Assembly: GCA_002189035.1 (NCBI GenBank) | Contig: NEEC01000010.1 | Span: 1,922,001 to 1,986,000, forward strand | Source of the DNA: Utricularia gibba | Lineage: Eukaryota; Streptophyta; Magnoliopsida; Lamiales; Lentibulariaceae | Reading direction: 5' to 3' | Length of the DNA stretch: 64,000 bases | Translations under genes and position numbers: made by a program | The notes under the pieces: generated by a model | Databases searched by the model: none | The model's input: only the letters and a program-made list of their open reading frames with translations | What the model was told of the DNA's origin: nothing | Shown here: positions 48,859 through 61,094 of the stretch, piece after piece | Layout: each line of letters begins with the position of its first letter | Numbering within the stretch: the stretch's first letter is position 1

Positions 48859-51165
48859 CTAATAGCTGCTCCGAGAATTCATCCTGCGTTTCCTGAGGCG
48901 CTCGGCGATGATGAAAGCAAGCTCCAGAGACTGGGAAGCATTGAGCCTGGGATCGCAGTGGGTGTGGTATCTGGAGCTCAGGTCGTCGAATGTCACCGTT
49001 CTGGATCCGCCGATGCACTCGGTTACATTTTGGCCGGTCATCTCCAAGTGCACACCGCCGGGGTAGCTCCCTTCTTGCTCGTGCACGTCGAAGAAGGCTC
49101 TCACTTCGGCCTGTCATGAGTTGAAATGGCAAGGTTCTTATCAGCAAGAAATAACTAGTCTTTGGGTAGTTTCTTATCAGCAATGGATTTGCAGTAATAA
49201 CAGTAGTAAGATGTAAGGACGCCATAGCGTTGGATATGGATTTTCCTTCACCTAACAGAGAAGTTTCTAAGCAGCCATCTATGAGCAAGATGCATCAACA
49301 ACCTCAAGAACCGTCAATGTTGACAATTCATTTTTTGTTTTAATTGATTTCAACATCTGAAACTGCTACTGTAGTATCCAAATTACTCAGCTGATGTAAA
49401 TCTCTATTGATTCCAAAAGGAAGTACTCAAATAAAACATGTGCGCACAGTTCAAGTATAGCTAGAACCCTGAAACTAATGGAAAAAGGTGAAAGTTGAGA
49501 GAGCTTACTCTTATGGCGTCGAAAGGGCGAGTCTTCAGACCGCAGGGTGCTTTGATGGTGTTTCCGTGCATGGGATCGGAGACCCATGTAACGATATGAC
49601 CGGCCCGACGCACTGCCCTGATCAAATGAGGAAGCTTCACTCTCATGTTCTCTGCTCCCATTCTTGTAATTATGGTTATTCTTCCTGGTTTGTTTTGGGG
49701 ATTCAAAATCTGTATCAGCTTCACTAGCTCATTGGGATCCATCTTGTCGCTCACCTGAAAACATGGATTACGGCATTGAGCATTCAAGAAACCAAGCCTC
49801 ATAACAGCAAAAACATATCATAAGTCGGATGGTAATACCTTAATTCCCAGAGGATTTGCGATTCCTCTTAGGAACTCCACATGGGCGCCATCCAATTGGC
49901 GGGTTCGTTCTCCTACCCACAAGAAATGGGCGGAGCAATCGTAGAAGAAACCAGATGTTGAATCAAGCCGGGTGAGAGACTGCTCGTAAGGCAAGAGCAA
50001 ACACTCATGGGATGTCCAAAACTCAGTTGTCTTCATCACAGGATGATCCATTGTCAACCCAGCAGCCTGCATAAATCCTAAGGCCTCATCCACACGGCTA
50101 GCAAGTTCCCGGTAGCTGCATCAAATATTTCAAACAATTTCACAACCATGAACACGGTGGCAGCCATGATCAATATATGAGGACATACCGATCTCCCTGC
50201 TCGCTGTGCTCCGTGAAATCCAAGTTCCATTGAGTAACCCTTTGCATCGCAGCGTAACCTCCAGTTGCAAAGGCTCTCAGCAGATTCAAAGTTGCAGCAG
50301 ATTGACAATAAGCCCTGATCATCCTCTGTGGATCTGGGATTCTAGATTTTTCATCAAATGCATCTCCGTTAATATTATCCCCTCTATAAATCGGCAACTT
50401 AATACCATTCCTTTCCTCAAAAAGACCAGATCTAGGCTTCGCAAATTGACCAGCCATTCTTCCCACCTGTTTCCAGATAATGCAACAAATCAATCAATAC
50501 TGCACTCGTTGCTTAGCATTCACAAGAGAAAGGGAATAGGGGAGCAATATCAGAATCAGGGGAAATCCCATAGCCCCTTTTGCATCAGTTTCACGAAAAA
50601 CAGAGACGGAAAAGGATGGAAAATTAGATACCTTTATGACGGGAAGTTGGCCACCGAACATCAAGACAGCGCCCATCTGAAGGAGAACTCTGAAAGTATC
50701 CCTAATGTTATTAGCATTGAACTCCTTAAAGCTCTCAGCACAATCCCCTCCTTGCAAAAGGAAAGCATTCCCCATAGCAGCCTCCGCCAGCCTTTCCTCC
50801 AAATTCCTAGCCTCACCCGCAAACACAATCGGCGGAAAAGCATCAAGAGTCCTCAAAACCGACTCCAGCTCATCCTTGTTCGGATACTCCGGCAACTGCA
50901 AAGCCGTCTTCGACTTCCAACTATCCAAAGCCCATTTCTTCCTAACAACCGCCGTCTCAGCCGCTGACACAGCGGGTGAAGCGGCGGCGGGAACAATGGG
51001 TTTCTTGGGGCTCGAAGCATCGGCGGAATGGATCGCAGAAATGGGTTTCACGGTGGCCGATTTGACGGAGAAAACATGCTGACGAACCGATGATACAGAA
51101 GAAGAGACATCGGAAATGCAGGTGGGCTTATTGGGGAGAAGGGAGTTGTTGGCGGCGAGAGCCAT
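48859..51165 (-). CDS. Plastid DAHP synthase (class II, shikimate pathway entry)
   Basis: Catalyses phosphoenolpyruvate + erythrose 4-phosphate to 3-deoxy-D-arabino-heptulosonate 7-phosphate, the first step to aromatic amino acids. Five exons: 51165-50632, 50466-50189, 50115-49839, 49754-49509 and 49110-48859, giving 528 residues. The first ~65 residues are a Ser/Ala-rich transit peptide. Class II motifs include [97 protein letters not shown] and [20 protein letters not shown]. The length matches plant enzymes. The start is the first ATG at 51165. All phases agree. Confidence 0.97.
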
Positions 51166-52434
51166 GTGCAAGAACAGCTAGTAAACAACCGCGGTTCAAC
51201 TCAGACACCAAAAATTCTCCTTGAAGCGGCAGACGAGAAACGGGAAGCGTATTTATGAACAGAGAAGGAGGTTGGGGTGGTTGGTGGGTGAAGCGCAAAA
51301 CCTTAGGGAAGCTCAATGGCGTTATTGGTGGCGCCATTGCCACGACCCCCAAGTCCCAACAACCCAATTTTTCTGATTTTCAAAGGGCAAAATCGTCATT
51401 AACACAAAACGCCCGTTGCATTTTTTAATTGAATATTCATTTTAGTAGCATATTTTCATTTATTCAATATAAAATATTTGTTGAAATAATTTACATAAAC
51501 ATATAATTTAAAAAACATAAATAATCAAATATAAAATATTACTCAATAGATGAAAAGCTGTATAGTTATTTTGGTATATAATATTCTCAAAAATCTTTTC
51601 AGAATAAAAGCGATGATATTAATTTTTATTTAACATATGAGGTCATGTTTTATTATAAATATTAACATAAAACATTTTTTTCTATTGTCGCATACGAAAC
51701 ACGAGAAATGGGCCTGAGCCCGAGCAACATCATCAACTCAATAGCGCTTAGCTCCAAAACCACCTCGTGCTGAATTGAATTAAGGCACGTGCCGGCAAGA
51801 CATGGGCAGCGTGCCCTATATTTCAAAATTCTAATTACTATTTATTTGCTTTTTCTTCTTTCCAATAAATGCAGCGTGCCCTAAATTTATTATTTATTTC
51901 CAGTATTACATAAATGGGTTTTTAATTTTCATACCAATTTTTTTCTATGAAAATAGGGCTTTAATTTCATTAGAAAATTTGGGAAAAATTAATGTGATTT
52001 TATTTGAAAAAAAAATAAATAGTCTTCAATAATTGGTCGGCATGCATAGGATTCCGAGGCACGCAAATATCGAAGTTCTGCGCGGCCAACTGGAGCCCAG
52101 TCATCTTTCCAGCCTGTTGTCCCTATCAGCCTACTTTTGTAAACTACTGAAATACCCCTAAAAGAGGATTTTGAAGTAGGGCGTCTAGGGGTAATTCAGG
52201 TATTACACGCGGCACCTCTGTATTGGGAAGCACGCGATTAGGAAGGAAACTGCGGGAATATGGACAGCTGTCTCTGCTGTGAAGTCCGATCTCATCCATT
52301 ACGCGTCCTAGCGAGTCGTATTTATATAGCCACAGGCTGGGAGGGTTTGTATCTCTGAGTTTCTCTGTTGGGTTTTGTGTAGTGAGAAGGAGAGGAGAGT
52401 TCTGTAGTTTAAGAGGGTTTTTGGTTCATCAACA
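51166..52434. promoter_or_regulatory. Divergent intergenic region, DAHP synthase to EXORDIUM-like a
   Basis: About 1.27 kb between starts pointing away from each other. A perfect palindrome GGCACGTGCC (G-box core) lies at 51784-51793. A TATTTATATAG element at 52319-52329, about 105 bases before the EXORDIUM-like ATG, is a good TATA box. The middle part (51420-51670) is very AT-rich. No gene is visible. Confidence 0.55.
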
Positions 52435-53358
52435 ATGGCGAGTACTGCTTTTTGGGTAATGTGGTTGTGCGTTTTAGCTCTTTTCCAGGTGGGCTTTGGT
52501 TCTGGTGAAGATCAGCAAAATTTGCTTCTCCGGTACCACGATGGGGCGCTCCTCCGGGGCAGAATCGCGGTTAATCTGATCTGGTACGGGAAGTTTAAAG
52601 CCGCCCAGCGGGCGATTGTCTCGGATTTCGTCAATTCTGTGTCGTCCGCAGCTGTGGGGTCGCCGACGGTGGGAGATTGGTGGAAGGCCGTCGAGAAGTA
52701 TTATGATATCGCGGGCTCTAAGAAACTGGCACCGCTGTCGCTTTACCTGGGGAAGCAGGTTTTGGTTGAGGATTACTCGCTTGGGAAATCTCTATCGGAG
52801 AAGCAGATTGTTCAGTTGGCGTCGATGGGTGACGATAAAAACGCCGTGAACGTGGTTCTCACGGCGGCGGACGTCGCGGTGGCCGGATTCTGCGTGAATC
52901 GCTGCGGCACCCACGGCTCCAAAAGCGCGATGATGAAGGGGAAGAAGAATTACAAAATGGCCTACATTTGGGTGGGCAATTCCGAGACCCAGTGCCCTGG
53001 CTACTGCGCCTGGCCGTTTCATCAGCCCGTCTACGGCCCCCAGAATCCGCCTCTCGTCGCCCCCAACAACGACGTCGGATTAGACGGGATGGTAATGAAT
53101 TTAGCCTCCCTTCTCGCCGGAACTGCAACAAATCCATTTGGGAATGGGTTTTATCAGGGTCCGGCGACCGCGCCCCTGGAAGCCGCCACCGCCTGCCCCG
53201 GTATCTACGCGAAAGGGGCGTACCCTGGCTACGCCGGCGACCTTCTAGTAGACCCTACTACCGGCGCAAGCTACAACGCCAACGGCGCTAACGGCCGCAA
53301 GTATCTGCTTCCGGCAATCTACGATCCCTCCACGTCAACATGCTCCACTCTCGTTTGA
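52435..53358 (+). CDS. EXORDIUM-like protein, tandem copy a (intact)
   Basis: Single exon of 307 residues, the usual form of this family (phosphate-induced-1 domain). An N-terminal signal peptide (about residues 1-22) is followed by [86 protein letters not shown] and [20 protein letters not shown], ending in CSTLV. EXORDIUM proteins are secreted to the apoplast and link brassinosteroid or carbon status to cell expansion; the biochemical activity is not known. A second, similar gene lies 1.05 kb downstream in the same orientation. Confidence 0.96.
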   Translation: MASTAFWVMWLCVLALFQVGFGSGEDQQNLLLRYHDGALLRGRIAVNLIWYGKFKAAQRAIVSDFVNSVSSAAVGSPTVGDWWKAVEKYYDIAGSKKLAPLSLYLGKQVLVEDYSLGKSLSEKQIVQLASMGDDKNAVNVVLTAADVAVAGFCVNRCGTHGSKSAMMKGKKNYKMAYIWVGNSETQCPGYCAWPFHQPVYGPQNPPLVAPNNDVGLDGMVMNLASLLAGTATNPFGNGFYQGPATAPLEAATACPGIYAKGAYPGYAGDLLVDPTTGASYNANGANGRKYLLPAIYDPSTSTCSTLV

Positions 53359-54410
53359 TTTTGAATTTTGTATAGTTTTCAGCTTTTGCATATGCACGAT
53401 TCATTTAATTTATAAAAAAAAACATCTATTCAATTTTTTCAAAAATTCAATTTTATGTTTCATATCCGGTCCGGGTCCTGCTCCATCGACCCGGTAGCCG
53501 GCCCCACAAATTTTACCAATAGTAGGTCTGGACTCTGGACCTGTTACACAACCCTTCTTTATCCGATAAAAGTAAACGCTATTAATTTAATTTGTTACAA
53601 TAAATAAAATAATTGAAATTAGATGCCATTATTATTTTTGGAATAAAAAAATTAATGGAACGCGATGTGGCGATTTTATTACAAGGCTTACTATTTAAAT
53701 ATTGTAATAGCCAACTGACACCTACAACCCGAGGGCGAGATTTCAAAGCCGGTGGTTTGTTAGGCAAGCCTAACCAACATCCTATCCAGCCTTTATCCAT
53801 TTTTTTATATTATTCTTTTTTTAATCGCCAAAAAATGGACCATTTCTCGATTTATACGTGTCACCGTGTGGGGCCCATATCATTGCACCGTTTTCCGAAT
53901 TTGGTAAAATTATAAATGTAATAAAAAATAATAAAATGGGTATATTTATCAATTTTATCTCGCATAATATGTTTTTATTTAAATATGGGTATTAAATAAA
54001 ATTTGTAATTTTTATTGTATGGATTTAAATAGATTAATAATTAATTTCTGTTAACATAATAAATTAGAATTTGGGTAATTGGGGATTGGGAATTGGGATA
54101 GGTGTGTTTTAGGGTTTATTGGTGTGAATTGATTTCTTTAATTTATTAAAAAGTGGAATAATGGAGTGAAGGACACAGCTCATCGATTAGGTTTTTGGTC
54201 AAAGGGGAATTAAAGAAATCAAACACGCTGACAGCTGCAGTGCACTGAACCGGTAATGGCGGAAATTGGGATAGGGACGCGCCATGCAAACCAACGGGAA
54301 GCCCGCAAGGGGGAAAGGGAAGCTTCATTTCGGGTTTCGTTTTCTTCTCTGTATAAAGACCTTAACATCGCCTTCCCTCCCAAACCAACAAGCGTCTCCC
54401 GCTATCAACT
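53359..54410. other. Spacer between the two EXORDIUM-like copies
   Basis: About 1 kb, AT-rich, with no gene. A TATAAAG box lies at about 54352-54358, some 55 bases before the start of copy b. I see no obvious remnant of a third copy. Confidence 0.55.
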
Positions 54411-55333
54411 ATGGCTCGAGTTCTTCTTCTTCTTCTGTTGTTGCCTGCCTTCTTCCATCTTTCTCTCGCTGCAACTCTCGCCCCTGAGGGTTCGTCCATG
54501 CCCTGAAATACCATGGGGGTTCTCTTCTTAAAGGGAGCATTTCGGTTAATTTGATCTGGTATGGGGAATTCAGCGCCGCCCAGAAAGGGGTGATCGCGGA
54601 TTTCGTTACGTCTATCTCCGATTCGTCGTCGCCGGCGCCATCGGTGTCCGCCTGGTGGAAATTTGTGGAGAAGTATTACCTGTTGGCGAACCCGAAGAAG
54701 CCCAATTCGGTGTCTCTGCTTTTGGGTAAACAAATTGTTGTCGACGGCAACAGCCTCGGGAAATCTCTGTCTGAGAAGCAGATCGTTCAGTTGGCGTCCA
54801 TGGGCGAGGATAGGAACGCCGTGAATGTTGTTCTCACGGCAGCGGACGTCACCGTTCCAGGATTCTGCGTTAACCGGTGCGGTACCCACGGATCCAAAAG
54901 CGCGATGATGAAGGGTAAGAAGAATCACAAATTCGTGTACATTTGGGTGGGGAATTCCGAGACCCAGTGCCCTGGCTACTGCGCATGGCCGTTTCATCAG
55001 CCCATTTACGGTCCTCAGAACCCGCCGCTGGTCGCCCCTAACAACGACGTCGGATTGGATGGAATGGTCATAAATCTGGCCTCTCTTCTCGCCGGAGCTG
55101 CCACGAATCCGTTTGGCAACGCATTTTATCAAGGTCCGCCCACCGCACCCTTGGAGGCGGCCACCGCCTGTACCGGTATCTACGGGAAAGGGGCGTACCC
55201 TGGTTACCCCGGCGACCTTCCGGTCGACCCCACCACCAAAGCAAGCTATAACGCCCACGGTGCCGCTGGCCGGAAGTTTTTGTTACCGGCGATATACGAT
55301 CCATCGACCTCCACGTGCTCCACCATCGTTTGA
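54411..55333 (+). CDS. EXORDIUM-like protein, tandem copy b, one-base frameshift after the signal peptide
   Basis: The ATG at 54411 opens a clear signal peptide ([20 protein letters not shown]), but this frame stops at a TGA at 54504. The rest of the protein continues in another frame from about 54505 ([21 protein letters not shown]) to the TGA at 55331. The body is complete and very similar to copy a, with [29 protein letters not shown] and [13 protein letters not shown]. The shift must lie between 54484 and 54506 because the downstream frame is closed before that. One extra base, for example in the CCC at 54501-54503, would restore about 307 residues. Given the preserved body, an assembly error or a very young lesion is likely. 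Confidence 0.88.
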
Positions 55334-55917
55334 CCCACCCATATTTGACTTTTTTTTCTGTTGAAAAGAAAAATAGTGATTTTTTTTTTTTTTGTGAAGT
55401 AGTGTTTGTTGATGAAAAGTAAACAAATATTAATTGTAAGGTGTTTTTTGAACTGTTGAATTAATGCGTAATTGGGCCTTGAACTTGATGGGCCTATCTG
55501 TATTGGGCCAACCAGGCGCAAACGGATCCAATTCATGTTTAAACATTTGTTCTCGAACAAAAAAGAAGCTTCTAAAATTTTTTGTGGCGCCACGTGGCGA
55601 TGAATCGAAGCGCGCCTTAGATATTAAATGGTCTTGGATGCTTCTAAACTTTCCAGAAGGTTCCAGGGATGCCTGGCTGCAAGTGGCTGATGATTCTAGT
55701 GGCCACGAAACTGCCACGTGTTTATGTGGGCCATCACGTATTCGACGTGGCAGCATGGCTAGTCCAGTATTGATACGATACACCTCTTTTTATTGGTTAG
55801 GGCACTTTAAGCGTTCGACTTTCGTTCCCGTCGGGTCATACATTTGCACCTCGAATTTGAGATCCCGAAGCTGCCATTTTGGTGGATTGGGTTCCAATTT
55901 TGGGGTTTTTGTGTCAA
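55334..55917 (+). promoter_or_regulatory. Promoter of the RCC1-type gene with heat-shock element and G-boxes
   Basis: A perfect three-unit heat-shock element TTCCAGAAGGTTC lies at 55651-55663. Two CACGTG G-boxes lie at 55591-55596 (inside GGCGCCACGTGGCG) and 55715-55720, and further ACGTG motifs lie near 55736-55752. All are within 330 bases of the RCC1-type ATG at 55918. Upstream, 55360-55400 is the T-rich 3' end of EXORDIUM-like b. Function is inferred from motif matches only. Confidence 0.55.
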
Positions 55918-58411
55918 ATGAATGGGAATAGAAGTGAACAAGATCTGAGAATGGAGGAAAAATTGGTGTTCATGTGGGGTTATTTGCCCGGAGCTTTGCC
56001 ACAGAGAGCGCCTATTTTGTCGCCGACAGTCGTGCCGCCGCCGCAAGGTGAAGGATTGTGGAAGGATGTTTGTGGCGGTGGCTGTGGTTTTTCTGTAGCT
56101 CTTTCAGGTGGTTTTGAGTTATTCAGCAATTTAGTTTTCTTCGACTTGTATTTTCCATTCTATTACATTCGCCCGCTTTATTTTTTTATCACATTTAAAC
56201 AACTTCCTTTGATTCCCAGACTCCGGAAAACTAATTACATGGGGTTCAGCGGATGACTTGGGTCAAAGTTATGTAGCATCTGGGAAACATGGGGTAATAG
56301 AATGTACGATGTTTTTCTTGTTGTTGAAGCGAGACCCTCGATTTCGTTTGTCATAACTAGCTGTTTCACACTGATATTGTTAAGGAAATGCCAGAGCCTT
56401 TTCCACTTCCCTCTGGGGTTGTAATCGTGAATGCTGATGCCGGATGGGCGCATTGCGTTGCCTCAACAGGTAGTTTTTGAGTTACTCGTTAGAGTCAGCG
56501 GATTCTGAAAATTGACTTTTGGAGTACTAACGGTTGAATTCAGTGGGTGGAGATGTTTACACTTGGGGCTGGAACGAATGCATTCCTTCTGGAAAAGTTC
56601 TTGAGGACTCTAGCGTATCAACCACAGATAAGGAGGAGGAAAGGCTAGACAAACAAGGTTCCATGTCGAACGAGCAGGGTATTGCTGCTTTTTCCTGGAC
56701 AAAAATTACGTACAGACTCTCTTGTTCATTTCACATGTCTAATTTGTTGTAGAGTGACTCAGTTTCAGTGAGTTCTCATGCGCAAGGAAGATCAACTGGT
56801 GGTTCTGTGTCAGCCAGCGATAGTAAAGGGTCTGATGAGGTTTCAAAACGAAGACGTCTATTGAATGCTAAACAGGCTGCTGAAACCGCATTCTCAGGGG
56901 ATGACACGCTTTCAGCAGTGCCGTGCTTGGTAGCACTCAACCCTAGTGTAAGGATTCTTTCTGTAGCTGCTGGTGGTCGGCACACATTAGTATTATCAGG
57001 TAGCTCATTATATTGTTCTAATTTATCTTTTTTGAATGTGTTGCGTTATCTAGGAGTACCATAATTGCTCATCTCCATTTTCTGTTTATCGTCAAAGTTA
57101 CAGATGTGGGACAGGTTTGGGGTTGGGGCCATGGAGGTGAGGGGCAGCTTGGTATGGGTTCGCGGGTCAGAATGGTGACCTCACCACATCCCATACCCTG
57201 CATTGATTCATCCTTTAACTCTGGAAATAATCTATCGGAGGGTCAGGCATCAAGGGTTCCTGGTAGTTATGTAAAAGCAATTGCTTGTGGAGGGAGACAT
57301 AGCGCAGTAATTACAGGTTGGTGAACTAGAGGTTATGCTTGTGAATATACCTGTGTATGAAAGTTATCTCATGCATATTTGCTTGCTTCAATAGATGCAG
57401 GTGCACTATTGACTTTTGGTTGGGGGTTGTATGGGCAGGTGAGTTTCTTCCTTACCTGGTTCTATTGTTGCCATGTTTTTTTCTGTACTTTGGAATTGCT
57501 TGCAAAAACAAAAGGTAGAAAGCATTTGTAGCATACGCTCCCATAAATATAACTATATAATGCAATGATGCTACCCTGATCATGAGAAGGAAGTACTTTT
57601 GTCACAAGTAAATGAATCCATTTCTCGATCCGTCAGTTTGGCTATCTGCTATGTATTTGTTATAATTGGTGACTCTAAAAGTTTGTATCTTGATATTGCT
57701 GTAGTGCGGTCAAGGAAGTACAGACGACGAATTAAGTCCCATTTGTGTTTCTTCCCTACTCGGCATCAGGATAGATGGAGTAGCAGCAGGACTTTGGCAC
57801 ACTGTATCCATTTCAGCGGATGGCGATGTCTATGCATTTGGGGGAAATCAGTTTGGCCAGCTAGGAACAGGGGGTGATCTTGCAGAGGTACACTGCATGT
57901 TTACTTCTCTCAAGTATCTATGACCTCCCTCCCATTCCTCCTAGTACTATTGACGATGGGCTGTTTACATCTCGCTGGTAGACTCTGCCCCGGCTCCTCG
58001 AAGCTCCAAGTCTCGAGAATACAGTTGCCAAAGCAGTATCGTGCGGAGCTCGGCACAGCGCCGTCGTTACAGGTTCGTTGTTTACCTCCCTGAGCCTGTG
58101 CTGCTCGGTCATTCATACATTTCCTGGCTTGCTGCCATGTTGCTTATCCAAGTTTCATCATTTTTTATTGAAGATGATGGGCAGTTAGTATGCTGGGGAT
58201 GGAACAAATACGGACAGGTACGATGTCTCAACTCATGCAGTTTACTCAATCCTGCGAGCACCCATTAACAAATGAGCCATCCAAACAGCTCGGTCTGGGC
58301 GACGTGATCGATCGCAACACGCCATGCCATGTCCCCCTCGAGGGGTGTGTAGCGAAGAAGGTGGCCTGTGGCTGGTGGCACACGCTCCTGCTCGCCGAGC
58401 CTCGACCGTGA
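55918..58411 (+). CDS. RCC1-repeat family protein
   Basis: Eleven exons: 55918-56107, 56220-56293, 56385-56469, 56544-56678, 56763-56999, 57104-57316, 57395-57438, 57705-57887, 57982-58072, 58174-58217 and 58289-58411, giving 472 residues; phases match throughout. The repeats of a seven-bladed RCC1 propeller are clear: CGGGCGFSVALSDSGKLITW, DAGWAHCVAST, AAGGRHTLVLSD, ACGGRHSAVIT, AAGLWHTVSISADGDVYAFG, SCGARHSAVVTD and ACGWWHTLLL, each followed by a W/F-G-x-x-GQ blade. A charged, Ser-rich insert (about residues 120-190) with KRRRLLNAKQ breaks blades two and three. It resembles a plant RCC1 protein of similar size in Arabidopsis. Possible roles are GTPase regulation or scaffolding; not known. 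Confidence 0.93.
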
Positions 58412-61094
58412 GGAACGCTTTTAACCTCCGGCCGCCGTGCCCGGAGTTTGGACGAAGCAGGGAACAGTTTTGTTTGCTAGGAGTTTCGAGCACCAGACAG
58501 GAGTGTTGGAAGTGAAGAACCACACGCTCTGCCTTCAGACAGACGTAGCCTCTCATCGGACAACTAAACCTTTGCAGCCCTGTAATGTTATGTATGTAGC
58601 AGCCACCGCCATTCTCCTCTCTGTAACTTCCGCTGCTTCTTCCATAGAAACTAGAAACCAGGTTTCACGTCAGGTGTACTATTTATATCTGTACTTGAAA
58701 CTCCATCAGAAAATGAACTGTACTTGGAGTGTACTATTTCAAGTCCAAAAACCCCCACTTATATTCTATGAATTAATTTATAGAAAACAATATTACATAT
58801 TTTACAGGGTCGTTTTATCAATGAATTAAATTTAAACGACAAAACAAACATTTATTAATGTGCTACTTATCAAGATGAGTCATGGGCAGTTAGATTAAAC
58901 ACATCAAAATATAAAATTTTATAATAATATTATAATGTCATACCAATCCAGAAACAACAGTTACCAAACGACGACGCATGTATCCCATTAATAACTTTGT
59001 CAGGTAGCAACTTGTTTCACAAGGTCCACTAAACAATAATATTAACTATTAGAAAAATAAGATCATCATTCACATTTCAATGTCAAAAAACAAAATTTTT
59101 TGTCCTAACCTAAAGTGGCAAAACAAAAAATCACAATATAAGTTTCAAAACATTGATATATACTAAAATTGCATAAAAAAAATATCCATCTTAAAAAAAA
59201 TAAAATAGATTAATAATATGAAAGATTTGTTCTGTTTTATAAATTTATTAATGTAATTTTTTTTAAATTCTTATAGATTTTTATTTTTTATTTGTAGTAA
59301 AATTAATAATTCCAGTTTTGAGATTAAATTCAAAAAAATATTGAATTTCCTTAATATCTATTTTAGTTTATTAAATAATAAATTAAATTAAAAATGATAT
59401 TATATATACATATATTAAATTTTATAATAATTTAATATATTAAATTATATAACATAATTTTATGCAAAGTTTTCTAATATCAAAATTGATTATATTCAAA
59501 TTATCTTAAAACTAATTATATCATACGAAACCATATATTAAAACAAAGAACAGCTCATTGCATCAATCAATTAGTATACAACTAACTAAGTAAAATAATC
59601 AATTCTTTAATAAAATATAAGATTTAGAGTATTGAGAAGTCATTTTGGATGTGCATTTCAATGATTGAGGGTTAGGGGTGGAATCGAGTGCAGGAGGTGC
59701 ATGTGAACCAGGACCGGGGGTCAGAGTACGCGGTGCCCAAGTCTCTTTTCTCAAGCTTGTCGCTTCTGGGAGACTTCTCCCAGCCTTTGTCAACCTGTCA
59801 CACCTAGATCTCGACCTTGATAACGATTAAATAATTTCAATAATTCAAAAAAATGTCCAATTTATTCAATTGGATGATGAATTTTTTAAAATTGTTTATT
59901 AAAAAAAGAATGGAATTTTTGCATAGTGTGGGGGCGGACAAGAAGGTTTCATTCACATTTGATGAAGTGTGTGTGGGGGAAGGCAAAACAGTTCATTTCT
60001 TGAACCATCAATTCGATTCATGATCTGCGTAATGGGATGTAAAGAGTTGTGATTGTCGGCTGCTGCTATGAAAATGGACGTCTGGTTTATGGGGGTCGGA
60101 TTCGGATTGGCAATCGGCGTTGCGGGGTGCGTGGTTGTGTGTGTATAGGCGCGTGTTGTGTGTATGTATATAATGGACGGCAACTTGCGCTTGTCTTTCT
60201 CGATTTCAGCGTTTTCACCCTAAATGGTACAATGGGTGGCGATCTTGGCATTTTTTTAATCTAGGAAAAGAATCCGAAGCTGCGGTAATGAGGGAAATCT
60301 TGTGAGGGGGGGTGTTGAATGAGTGGGTCCTGGGAATTTATGGGAATGCGCTGCTGTGTAAGCTGGGCCTCAGTAAGAATCTTTCTCTTCCGTCGGTGGA
60401 ATTGAAGATTTCGCAGCTTTTTAAGGTACTGCTTCAGCTTGTGTTTCAGTGAGTTCGCTGTTTTTTTCTGGGTGTTTTCTCAGTTTGCTGCGTTGGATCA
60501 AAATGGGTGCTATTTGGTAGAAGCTTCCCACTTATCCATTCCAGGGGATCGTTTGATCTTCAATTTATGGAGTTATGATTTGAGTGGCAGTCCCTGGCTT
60601 ATCTGTTGTTCCTTAGTTTTAAGGGAACTGCTGATGTTCATGCTCGTGAGTGAGTTTTTGTTTGTTATCTATGCCTGTCTTTTTTTTTCGTTTGTTCCCC
60701 TGCAATCTCCTTTTAGATGAAAGGACAGTGCTTCCTGTAAAGTTCTTCCTTTGGGTTTCAGTTTGCTTTTTCAGAGTCATGTGACTAGTTTCACAGATTA
60801 CTTTAATTATATCGTCGGTGCCCTGCAGAGTTGCACTGCTGATACTAGATTCATCGAAACTGGTGTTTAAATAAGAGAATCTAAAGGAAATTCATTGTTT
60901 CTCAATTGGAAAAGCCTGTTATGTGAAAAGCCTTTGGTGGGATCCGAGCAGATCCAACCGATGGTGCTGATCATTGTTGCATTGGTGCTGAAAAGCCTTA
61001 TCTGTGAATGATATGACTTTCCTTTTTTTGCGCATCGGGTTCTGTTCTGTATGCTTCCGCATGGTTCATGCTTCGATATTTCTCAGGTAATAAA
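58412..61094. other. Long intergenic region, RCC1-type to QUA2-type gene
   Basis: About 2.7 kb. From 58740 to 59640 it is extremely AT-rich. A compact GC-richer island lies at about 59650-59800, with one leftward open frame that has no family match. From about 59930 on, GC content rises and the promoter and 5' leader of the next gene probably begin; an untranslated exon followed by an acceptor at 61086 is likely. No gene is supported. Confidence 0.5.

Noticed and set aside
50206-50967. 253-codon rightward frame over DAHP synthase
   Set aside because: It is antisense to DAHP synthase exons 1 and 2 and crosses an intron.
54362-55258. 298-codon leftward frame over EXORDIUM-like copy b
   Set aside because: GC-rich coding DNA often leaves the antisense frame open; the sense strand has the family motifs.
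59599-59793. Possible secreted signalling peptide precursor
   Set aside because: There is no signal peptide and no recognisable CLE, CEP, PIP or IDA-type end motif.
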